Assembly (NCBI GenBank): GCA_021782675.1
Contig: JAJXUS010000001.1
Span: 1 to 20,814, forward strand
Origin: Acidobacteriota bacterium
GTDB taxonomy: Bacteria > Acidobacteriota > Terriglobia > Terriglobales > Acidobacteriaceae
Direction: 5' to 3'
Length of the DNA: 20,814 nt
Positions 7,563-15,600 of this stretch are shown piece after piece. The position numbers and the translations under genes were made by a program. The notes below the pieces were generated by a model. That model made no database searches. It was not told the origin of the DNA and saw nothing but the letters and a program-made list of their open reading frames with translations. The number at the start of each line of letters is the position of its first letter. Position 1 is the stretch's first letter.

Positions 7563-7802
7563 CTCCTGTCGCCGGTAGCCGAAACGCCAACCAAACACCA
7601 GGAGCCGGGGTGGCCAATCAGTCGCCCCGGACTCTTCAAACGCAAAAGGAAACTGCTTGTCCTTCTTTCTGTCCCATAGAATGATCGTGCGGGGAATCCA
7701 GTGCGCATCCCTGCAACGCCGCCAGGCCATCCAAAGATCGTTGGCCTCGTCCAAACCGCTTGCACGACCCGCCGGTGGTGAAGCCCGCTGGGAGACCATG
7801 CG

Positions 7803-9017
7803 TTGACGACCGCAGTTGAAGCGACGGAGCATGCCTTGGAAGCCGCGCCAGCCACCCCGGGTGCACCGCTGAAAATCCTCTTTCTGATCGATGAAATTGG
7901 CAATCTCGACGGGGGCGGAACCGAGCGGCAGGTGCTGCAGCTCGTCCGGCTGGCGAAACGGGCGGGCTATCAGCCTTGTCTGGCGACATTGCGCGGCACC
8001 GAGTGGCTGACTGAGGAGCGGGCTGGCTGTCCCGTTTATCACGCCGGGGCCAAAAGTTTATTCCGGCCGGCGGGCTGGCGGAAGCTTCTGCGCCTGCGGA
8101 ACTGGATGCGCGGGGCGCGCTTCAGCGTGGTGCAGACCTTCTTCATCGAATGTAATGTGCTGGGGCCGTGGCTGGCGCGCAGTGCCGGCGTGCCGGTTGT
8201 CATCGGCTCACGGCGAAACCTGAATCAATGGCAGAACCGGACCCGCTGGATGGGCCCGTTTGTGGCGCGCATGCAACGGCTGGCGAATCGCTCGGTCGAT
8301 TGCATCGTGGGCAACAGCGAGCGCGTCGTCGATGCCGTTATCGCCACGGAACACGTCTCCCGGGCCATTACGCGTGTGGCCTATAACGGAATCGATTTAA
8401 CCCGGTTCGGCGGCCTGGAAGCCAGGCGAGCGGAGGCCAGGCAGCGGATCGGCGCCGGCCCCGAAGATGTTGTGGTCGGAAACATTTCCTGCATGCGGCC
8501 GGTGAAGGGGATTGACCGCTTTGTCGATGTCGCCCGCATCGCTCTTGAGCACGATGCTCGCCTGCGGTTTCTGATCGTCGGCTCGGGACCGCAGGAGCCC
8601 TATATTCTCGAGCAGATCGATCGCTACGGGCTGACGGGAAAGATTCATTGTGCGGGCGCGCAACTGGACGTTATCCCCTACCTGGCAGCGATGGATATCG
8701 GGGTGCTCAGCTCCTTTGCGGAAGGGTTTTCGAATTCTCTGCTGGAGTATATGGCGTCCGGACTGGGGATCGTCGCGACCGATGTTGGCGGCAACCGGGA
8801 GGCTCTCGGTGACACAGGCCTTCTGGTTTCCGCTGAAGATCCGCAGGCGCTGGCCGATGCAATTCTTGCCCTGCGGCCGGCTGAGGAGCGTCGCCGCCTG
8901 GGGCAGGCAGCCCGGCGCCGGGTAGAACGGTTCAGCCTGAACCGAGCGGAAGATGCAATGGAAGAGATCTACAGCGAGTTACTCAGCAACAAGGGAATTA
9001 CCCCAGGAAGGAATTGA
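7803..9017 (+). CDS. GT4-family glycosyltransferase (GT-B fold), second copy type
   Basis: This is a second cytoplasmic retaining-type glycosyltransferase, likely acting on the same or a related lipid-linked glycan. The 404-aa protein begins with a roughly 20-residue Ala/Thr-rich leader, then the first Rossmann strand ILFLIDEIGNLDGGGTERQ with the glycine-rich loop. The C-terminal half has NISCMRPVKGIDRFVDVA, FLIVGSGPQEP and the E-x7-E motif (E307 to E315, in AEGFSNSLLE) followed by GLGIVATDVGGNREAL. The start is a TTG at 7803 with GGGAG 8 bases upstream; the nearby ATG at 7798 is out of frame. It lies 12 bp before the nucleotide-sugar dehydrogenase, so these two form one transcription unit. 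It is only distantly similar to the GT4 enzyme at 3753. Substrates are unknown. Confidence 0.9.
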   Translation: MTTAVEATEHALEAAPATPGAPLKILFLIDEIGNLDGGGTERQVLQLVRLAKRAGYQPCLATLRGTEWLTEERAGCPVYHAGAKSLFRPAGWRKLLRLRNWMRGARFSVVQTFFIECNVLGPWLARSAGVPVVIGSRRNLNQWQNRTRWMGPFVARMQRLANRSVDCIVGNSERVVDAVIATEHVSRAITRVAYNGIDLTRFGGLEARRAEARQRIGAGPEDVVVGNISCMRPVKGIDRFVDVARIALEHDARLRFLIVGSGPQEPYILEQIDRYGLTGKIHCAGAQLDVIPYLAAMDIGVLSSFAEGFSNSLLEYMASGLGIVATDVGGNREALGDTGLLVSAEDPQALADAILALRPAEERRRLGQAARRRVERFSLNRAEDAMEEIYSELLSNKGITPGRN

Positions 9018-9029
9018 AGGAACAGGCAA

Positions 9030-10433
9030 ATGCAGACAGCAAAAACCTCCCCGATGCAGGCAGAAGCGGCCGGAAAATCCGCCTCAAGATCTGTGACAGA
9101 GAAGATTCGCAGCATTGAGCAGCGTACGGCACATGTGGGTGTCGTCGGCCTGGGATATGTCGGGCTGCCGCTGGCCATGCTGTTTTCCCGCGCCGGGTTT
9201 CGCGTCACCGGCTTTGACGTGGATTACACCAAGGTGGAAAAGCTCAACGCTGGTTCCTCTTACATTCAGCGGATCCTGCCGGAGGAGATTGGGCAACTGC
9301 GGGATCGTGGCTTCAGCGCCAGCGCCGAGTACTCCGGCGCGCGGCAGATGGATGCCATCATCATCTGCGTGCCGACGCCGCTCGATGAGCACCAGGGCCC
9401 GGATCTGCGCTTTATTGAAGATACGGCCCGCTCGCTGGCGCCCCATCTGCGGGCCGGCCAGTTGGTTATCCTGGAAAGCACGACCTACCCGGGCACGACC
9501 GAAGAGGTGCTGATCCCGCTGCTTGAGAAAGGATGCCCCAAGGGGCTTAGCTGCTTCCGTGCAGGCGCTGACCCGGAGAAGTCGTTCTATGTCGCCTACT
9601 CCCCGGAGCGCGAAGATCCCGGCAATGTGACGGTTGAGCGCAGCGATATTCCGAAAGTCGTTGGCGCTTCGACCCAGGAGGCCGCGGACCTGGCGGCTGC
9701 GTATTACAGCAGCATCTTTAACCGCATCATTCGGGTCTCCAGTCCGGCTGCGGCGGAGATGACCAAGCTGCTCGAAAACATCTACCGCTGCGTGAACATT
9801 GCACTGGTCAACGAGCTGAAGCTGCTCTGCCTGCGCATGGGCCTCGATATCTGGGAGATCATCGACGCCGCCGCGACCAAGCCGTTCGGCTTTCAACCGT
9901 TCTACCCAGGCCCAGGACTGGGCGGACATTGCATCCCGATCGATCCTTTCTATCTTTCCTGGAAGGCGAAGGAACTGGACTTCAGCACCCGCTTTATTGA
10001 GCTGGCCGGGGAAGTGAACACCTCCATGCCGTATCACGTGGTGGAGTCGGTCACTGCCGCGCTGAACGACCGCAGCAAGCCACTGAAGGGCAGCCGGATT
10101 CTGGTTCTCGGGCTCTCCTACAAGCGGGATATTGACGATCTGCGGGAATCGCCATCCCTGACGCTGATCGAGCAGTTGCGCCGCAAGGGAGCGCGCGTCG
10201 ACTATAACGATCCGTATTTCCCGACCGTGGGCCGGGGCCGTCACTACGATCTCAACATGACCTCCGTACCGCTGAGTGAGCTGCCCCACTACGATTGCGT
10301 TCTGATCGCGACCGATCACTCTGATTATGACTACGAGCAGATTGTGCGGGAGGCGGCGCTGGTCATCGATACGCGCAACGCCACGAAGCGCGTTGTGAAT
10401 CCGGCACTCCAGGCGAAGATCGTCCGCTGTTAG
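9030..10433 (+). CDS. UDP-N-acetyl-D-glucosamine 6-dehydrogenase-like nucleotide-sugar dehydrogenase
   Basis: This cytoplasmic enzyme oxidises C6 of a UDP-sugar twice with NAD to give a uronic acid donor, most likely UDP-GlcNAc to UDP-GlcNAcA (WbpA type). The 467-aa protein has the NAD-binding GLGYVG loop (G40, G42, G45), the conserved SYIQRILPEEI segment typical of the WbpA group, ESTTYPGTTEEV, YSPERE, a central helix with KLLENIYRCVN and the active-site motif GGHCIPIDP with catalytic C301. The C-terminal domain has LGLSYKRDIDDLRESPS. About 30 extra residues precede the NAD domain. The ATG at 9030 has GAAGGA 8 bases upstream and follows the GT4 gene by 12 bp. The choice of UDP-GlcNAc over UDP-Glc or GDP-Man rests on these motifs and is moderately sure. 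The usual partner enzymes for di-N-acetylated uronates are not in the window. Confidence 0.88.
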   Translation: MQTAKTSPMQAEAAGKSASRSVTEKIRSIEQRTAHVGVVGLGYVGLPLAMLFSRAGFRVTGFDVDYTKVEKLNAGSSYIQRILPEEIGQLRDRGFSASAEYSGARQMDAIIICVPTPLDEHQGPDLRFIEDTARSLAPHLRAGQLVILESTTYPGTTEEVLIPLLEKGCPKGLSCFRAGADPEKSFYVAYSPEREDPGNVTVERSDIPKVVGASTQEAADLAAAYYSSIFNRIIRVSSPAAAEMTKLLENIYRCVNIALVNELKLLCLRMGLDIWEIIDAAATKPFGFQPFYPGPGLGGHCIPIDPFYLSWKAKELDFSTRFIELAGEVNTSMPYHVVESVTAALNDRSKPLKGSRILVLGLSYKRDIDDLRESPSLTLIEQLRRKGARVDYNDPYFPTVGRGRHYDLNMTSVPLSELPHYDCVLIATDHSDYDYEQIVREAALVIDTRNATKRVVNPALQAKIVRC

Positions 10434-10481
10434 CCGCGCGCTTCAGAGGACGGCGGCCCGAAGATGGTTCAACGGCTCGCG

Positions 10482-10509
10482 ATGGGTGGGAAGAGGTTTT
10501 CCCATCCAT
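10482..10509 (+). terminator. 11-bp stem-loop between EPS and NRPS blocks
   Basis: ATGGGTGGGAA and TTCCCATCCAT pair over 11 positions (one G-T wobble) around the loop GAGGTT. The hairpin lies 48 bp after the dehydrogenase stop and about 64 bp before the NRPS start. There is no T-tract after it, so a classic intrinsic terminator is not certain; it could also be an attenuator or mRNA stabiliser. Confidence 0.35.
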
Positions 10510-10572
10510 GGGCTCCGCCGGCGGCCCTGGCTGTCAATTCGCCGGTTGTCGCTGGGAAGTTGAAGAAAATAC

Positions 10573-12696
10573 GTGGTGATTCGGCGTGCGGCGGATTTCC
10601 ACGCCCGCGTTGAAGATGGCAGGGCAGTTGCTCTACTACGGACGAAGTCCCTTCGGAAAATCAAAGCCGCATCCGGGATCTTTGTGGACGACGTCAGGAA
10701 TACCGAAACCTTTCCAGTGGCCGGGAACGGCCGAAAGATCGCAACTGTCCCTGCCGGGGCGGCTGTTCCGGCAGCCGCCAGTGTGGCGCAGCTCTTCGCG
10801 CGGGCGGTGGCGGCGCACCCGGAAGCGCCTGCGCTGGCCGACGAAACGCTGGCACTGCGTTATGCCGATCTGTGGAACTTCGCCGCTGCCTACCGCGAGC
10901 GGCTGCTGGCGCTGGGCGTTCGTCCGGGCGATCCGGTCTGTCTCGTTGCGGAGCGCTCCGTTCCCGCCGTGGCCGCCATCGTCGGCGTTGTTCTCGCCGG
11001 GGCCGTGTATGTTCCGGTCGAGCCGGAAAGCCTGAGCGGCTCGCTGGCAGACCTGCTGGCCAAAAAAGGGATTTCGTTCTGCATCGCGGCTGCCGCAACC
11101 CTGCGCCGCCTGCCGGAGCTGACGGCTGGCTGCGCGGTGCTTCCGCTGGAGTCCGTGGCGGTTCCTCTACCGGAACCTCCCAGATCCATCGACCTGCCGC
11201 AGGTCGGACCCGAGCAGCCCGTTTATGTCATGTTCACCTCGGGCACAACCGGGCAGCCCAAAGGGGTCGTCGTTCCGCATCGCGCTGTGGCGCGGCTCGT
11301 TGTCGGGCAGACCTACCTCGACTTTGGCCCCGAGCACACATTTCTTCTGCACTCACCGCTGGCCTTCGATGCCTCCACGCTGGAGCTGTGGGGCAGCCTG
11401 CTGACCGGCGGCCGCCTGGTGGTTGCGCCGGCCGGGACGCTGGGGCTGGCCGACTATGGCCGCCTGCTTGAAACCCACAACATCACCACGCTGTGGATGC
11501 CAGCGGCGGTCTTTCATCTGGCGGCCGAGCATGCGCCGCAGATGTTTGGCGGGCTGCGCCAGTTGATCTTCGGCGGCGATGTCATTCATCCGCAGGCGGT
11601 GGAGCGGGTGCGCGATTTGTTTCCCGCGCTGCGGATGGTCAACGGCTACGGACCCACGGAGAACACCACCTTTACCTGCTGCTACGTTGTCCCAGAATCC
11701 TACGGCGCCGATGGCCCGCTGCCGATCGGTATGCCGCTGACTGGTACCACGGTCGAAATTCTCGATGCCGCGGGCGCTCCCGTCGCCGCTGGCGAGGCCG
11801 GCGAACTGGTGACAGGCGGCCTGGGTGTCGCGCTGGGCTATTGGAAGGACGAGGCTGCAACGGCGGAAAAATTTCTGCCGGATCCGCACGCGGCGTCGCT
11901 CGAAGCCCGGCGCTATCGCACCGGCGACCGCGTCCGCCAGCGGCCCGATGGGCTGGTTGAGTTTATGGGTCGCATCGACAGCGAAGTGAAAATTGACGGC
12001 CGGCGCGTCGATCTGGCTGCGGTCGAACGGTTGCTGCGGGCCTGCCCAGGAGTGCAGGAGTGTGCGGTGCTGGTGGTTGCGCCGCCCGCTGGCAGCAAGC
12101 GACTGGTCGCCTTTGCTGCTGTGCCGGAAAAATCGCCAAACGCGGAAGCCAGCCTTCGCAGTTGGCTGGCGGAGCGGGTGATCCCCGCTGCTGTGCCACA
12201 GCAGATTACCGTCCTCGAGCGGCTGCCCGTTAATCGCAATGGCAAGGTCGATCGTGCGGCGCTGGCTGCTCTCAGTCAGGCAACTTTCGCTGTTCCGACG
12301 GCGGATGCGGATGCGACGGCGCAGATTCCAGCCGCATCCCGCCCCGCGACCCCGCAGGCTGCATTGGAGCACGAGTTATGCCGCGACTGGTCCGGCCTGC
12401 TGGGCCGGGACGGACTCGACGCCGACAGCAATTTCTTTGAACTGGGGGGAACGTCGCTGCTGCTGATCGAGTTGCACGCGCGGCTGGCGGCCCGGTACCG
12501 CACCATGCCATCGCTGGCCGAGATGTTCGATCTGCCGACACCGCGGCTGCTGGCCCTGCGGTTGCTGCAACCGCAGGAAGACTCCCGGCCTATGCTGCTG
12601 GCCCGCGATCGCGGTGAGCGCCAGCGGATGGCGCTGGCGGCGCGGCGCAGCCTTACGAATTCCGCCCGCGTAGCGGTCGAGGAGAAGAGCCGATGA
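10573..12696 (+). CDS. NRPS loading protein, adenylation-thiolation (A-T), predicted valine-specific
   Basis: This cytosolic protein selects an amino acid, adenylates it and loads it on its own carrier domain for the next protein. The A domain spans about residues 69-575: A3 FTSGTTGQPKG (about 219-229), A5 NGYGPTENTT (from 357), A7 YRTGD, A8 GRIDSEVKIDGRRV and A10 NRNGK with K558. The T domain carries LGGTSLL with S628 as the phosphopantetheine site; the Thr before Ser replaces the usual Asp/His. My hand-aligned ten-residue specificity code is DALWIGGTFK, one residue from the classic valine code. There is no C domain, so it is a starter module with a free amine. The last 35 residues are Arg-rich and helical, likely a linker to the partner KS. 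The start is unsure: GTG at 10573 has only a weak ribosome site, GTG at 10684 (behind GGGA) is an alternative. The stop overlaps the next start (ATGA). Confidence 0.88.
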   Translation: MVIRRAADFHARVEDGRAVALLRTKSLRKIKAASGIFVDDVRNTETFPVAGNGRKIATVPAGAAVPAAASVAQLFARAVAAHPEAPALADETLALRYADLWNFAAAYRERLLALGVRPGDPVCLVAERSVPAVAAIVGVVLAGAVYVPVEPESLSGSLADLLAKKGISFCIAAAATLRRLPELTAGCAVLPLESVAVPLPEPPRSIDLPQVGPEQPVYVMFTSGTTGQPKGVVVPHRAVARLVVGQTYLDFGPEHTFLLHSPLAFDASTLELWGSLLTGGRLVVAPAGTLGLADYGRLLETHNITTLWMPAAVFHLAAEHAPQMFGGLRQLIFGGDVIHPQAVERVRDLFPALRMVNGYGPTENTTFTCCYVVPESYGADGPLPIGMPLTGTTVEILDAAGAPVAAGEAGELVTGGLGVALGYWKDEAATAEKFLPDPHAASLEARRYRTGDRVRQRPDGLVEFMGRIDSEVKIDGRRVDLAAVERLLRACPGVQECAVLVVAPPAGSKRLVAFAAVPEKSPNAEASLRSWLAERVIPAAVPQQITVLERLPVNRNGKVDRAALAALSQATFAVPTADADATAQIPAASRPATPQAALEHELCRDWSGLLGRDGLDADSNFFELGGTSLLLIELHARLAARYRTMPSLAEMFDLPTPRLLALRLLQPQEDSRPMLLARDRGERQRMALAARRSLTNSARVAVEEKSR

Positions 12697-15600
12697 GTGC
12701 CCGCCTTGAAAACGCGGTCGCCATCATTGGAATGGCCGCCCGCTTTCCCGGCGCCAACTCGCATGAAGAGTACTGGCGCAATTTATGCGAAGGCCGTGAA
12801 GCGATTGAGCGCATCCCGGAGAGCGAGCTGGAAGACGGCCTGACTGCGGCCGACCGCGCGCAAGGCACGTACGTCGCCGCGCGCGCTCTCTTGCGCGACG
12901 TCGATCAGTTTGACGCCGCGTTTTTTCAATTTCTGCCGCGCGATGCTGAGCTTACAGATCCCCAGCAGCGGCTGCTGCTGGAGTGCGCCTGGCGCGCGTT
13001 TGAGGATGCCGGCTATGATCCGGCGGCTGTGGCTGGCAGCGTCGGCGTCTATGCGGGCTCCAGCATCAATACCTACCTGCTGCTGCATCTGGGTTCAGAT
13101 GCGCGCTTCCGGCAGGAGTTTACGCGGTCCTATCAGGTGGGCTCCTTTGCTGCGCTGACCGGCAATGGGCAGGATTTTCTGGCGACGCGCATCAGCTACA
13201 AGCTCAACCTGCGCGGGCCGGCGATGACGGTGCAGTCTGCCTGCTCGACAGGGCTGCTGGCGGTGTCGCAGGCCTGGCAATCGCTCATGAGCTACCAGTG
13301 CGATCTGGCGCTGGCCGGTGCAGCTTCCATCTCCTTTCCGCAGCGGCGCGGCTATTTTTATCAGGACGGCGGCATGGTGTCGCCCGATGGCCACTGCCGT
13401 CCCTTTGACCGCAACGCCGCGGGAACGGTCTTCGGTTCGGGCGGCGGCATGGTGCTGCTGAAGCGTGCAGAAGATGCGGTGCGCGACGGCGATCACATCT
13501 ATGCGCTGGTGCTGGGCGCGGGCGTGAATAATGACGGCGGCGACAAGATGGGCTATGCGGCGCCGAGCGGCGCCGGTCAGGCCGAAGCGGTCGCGCAGGC
13601 CTACGCAGTGGCCGGTGTGGACCCGGCAACCGTCGATTATGTCGAGTGCCACGGCACCGGGACGCCGCTGGGCGATCCGATTGAAGTTGCGGCGCTGCGT
13701 CAGGTGTTTGGCGAATCTCCGCGTTCGCGTCCGTGCGTGCTGAGTTCCGCCAAAGGCAACATTGGCCACATTGATGTGGCTGCCGGTATCGCCGGACTGA
13801 TGAAGGCTGCGCTCGCCCTCGACAAGGGCAGCATTCCCGGTACGCTGCACTACACCGAGCCAAACCCTGGATTTAATCTTGACGCGACGCCCTTTGCGAT
13901 CACGGGTGCGACGCAGCCGTGGCCGCGTGGCGGGCAGCCGCGACGCGCCGGGGTGAGCGCCTTCGGTGTTGGCGGGACGAACGTGCACCTGGTTCTGGAA
14001 GAGGCGCCTGAGCCATCGTCTGCGACCACCGCCGCCCGGCCGGTCGAGCTGTTCTGTCTGTCGGCGCGCTCGGAAGCGGCGCTGGCGGCGCAATGTGCGA
14101 ATCTTGCGGCGCGGCTTGACGGGCCGGAGCTGGCGCTGGCGGATGTGGCCTGGACGCTGGCGGCAGGACGCCGCAGCTTTCCCCATCGGCTGGCGCTTCA
14201 TGCGGTGGGCAAAGAGGAGCTGAGGGAACGGCTGCTGGACGCCGCCACCGTGAAAAAAACGTGCTGCGCCGGGGATACACCCCCGCAGGTCGCCTATCTG
14301 TTTCCAGGACAGGGTTCACAATATGCCGGTATGGGCGCGGACCTGTACCGGACGCAGCCGGTGTATCGCGCCGCGGTGGACGCGTGCTGCGATCTCCTTA
14401 CCGTAGAAGATATGGACCTGCGGGCTCTGCTGCTGGCCGCGCGGGGAACGGCGGAAGGCGCTGCGGCTGCCGCGCAACTGGACGAAACGGAGTTTGCGCA
14501 GCCCGCGCTGTTTGTTACCGGCTATGCGCTGGCGCAGCTCTGGGAGAGCTGGGGCGTGACACCGGCCGTGGTCGTCGGCCATAGCCTGGGCGAGATCACA
14601 GCCGCAACGGTGGCTGGAGTCTTTTCTCTGGAAGACGGTCTGCGCCTGGCCGTTTCGCGTGGCCGGTGGATGCAGCAGATGCCTGCTGGCCGGATGCTGG
14701 CGGTGCGTATGCAACCGCAACTGTTACAAATGCGGCTGCCGGAGACACTTGCGATTGCGGCGATGAATTCGCCGGAGATCACTGTTGTTTCTGGCCCGGA
14801 CGATGCTGTGGCTGCGTTCGAAGCGCAGCTCACAAACGAAAAGATCGTCACCATGCGTCTGGGCGCGCGTCGCGCGTTTCACTCGCCGATAATGCGGCCA
14901 GTGGCCGATTCTATCGCCGGATTTTTGCAGGGAGTCGCGTTGCAGGCTCCCACGATCCCGCTGATCTCAACCGCAACGGGTGAGCCACTGGATGCAGCGC
15001 AGGCCTGCTCCCCGGCCTATTGGGCAGAACAGGCAGTTCGGCCCGTAAACTTCGCCGCAGCCGCTCAAGCGCTTTTGAACACTGGCTCCGAAGCGTTTCT
15101 CGAAGCGGGCCCCGGGGATCTGCTCTGCGGGCTGATGCGAGCAAACCTGCCGCGCCGCTCGGGCGTTGTGCTGTTGCCCAGCCTGCCCACGGCTGCCATC
15201 TCTGCGACAGCGTCTGCTTGGTCAACGCTTGCGCCGGCCGTGGGCGCGCTGTGGATGCGGGGCGCCAAAATCGACTGGAACCGTTTCTATGCCGACGAGC
15301 CGCGGCAGCGCGTTCCACTGCCCACCTATCCGTTTGAACGGAAGCGGTACTGGATCGATGCGCCGGCTGCTGCGCCGTCCGCTGAACCTGCTCCCACTGA
15401 AACTGCTGTATCCAGCCAACCGGCACCACCGGTGGTTGCAGCACTCATTCCCGCGGAACTTACCGCGAGTCCATTGCAGGAGCGTTTTATGTCTGCCCCC
15501 AACACCCAACGCATTGCCACAATTCTCGAGGAGCTATCGGGCCTGGAGCTGCCTCCATCGGAATATGTCACCAGTTTTCTCGAACTCGGTTTTGATTCTC

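Noticed and set aside
9084..10319. Long open frame (411 codons) on the minus strand opposite the nucleotide-sugar dehydrogenase
   Set aside because: It is antisense to a gene with full catalytic motifs and shows no domain itself. Long antisense frames are common in GC-rich DNA.
11353..12372. 339-codon minus-strand frame opposite the starter A domain
   Set aside because: It has shadow composition and no motifs, while the plus strand is clearly an A domain.
15350..15560. Possible ketoreductase or other reductive domain between AT and ACP
   Set aside because: Only about 45 residues separate the end of the AT linker (TYPFERKRYW) from the ACP, far too few for a KR, DH or ER.
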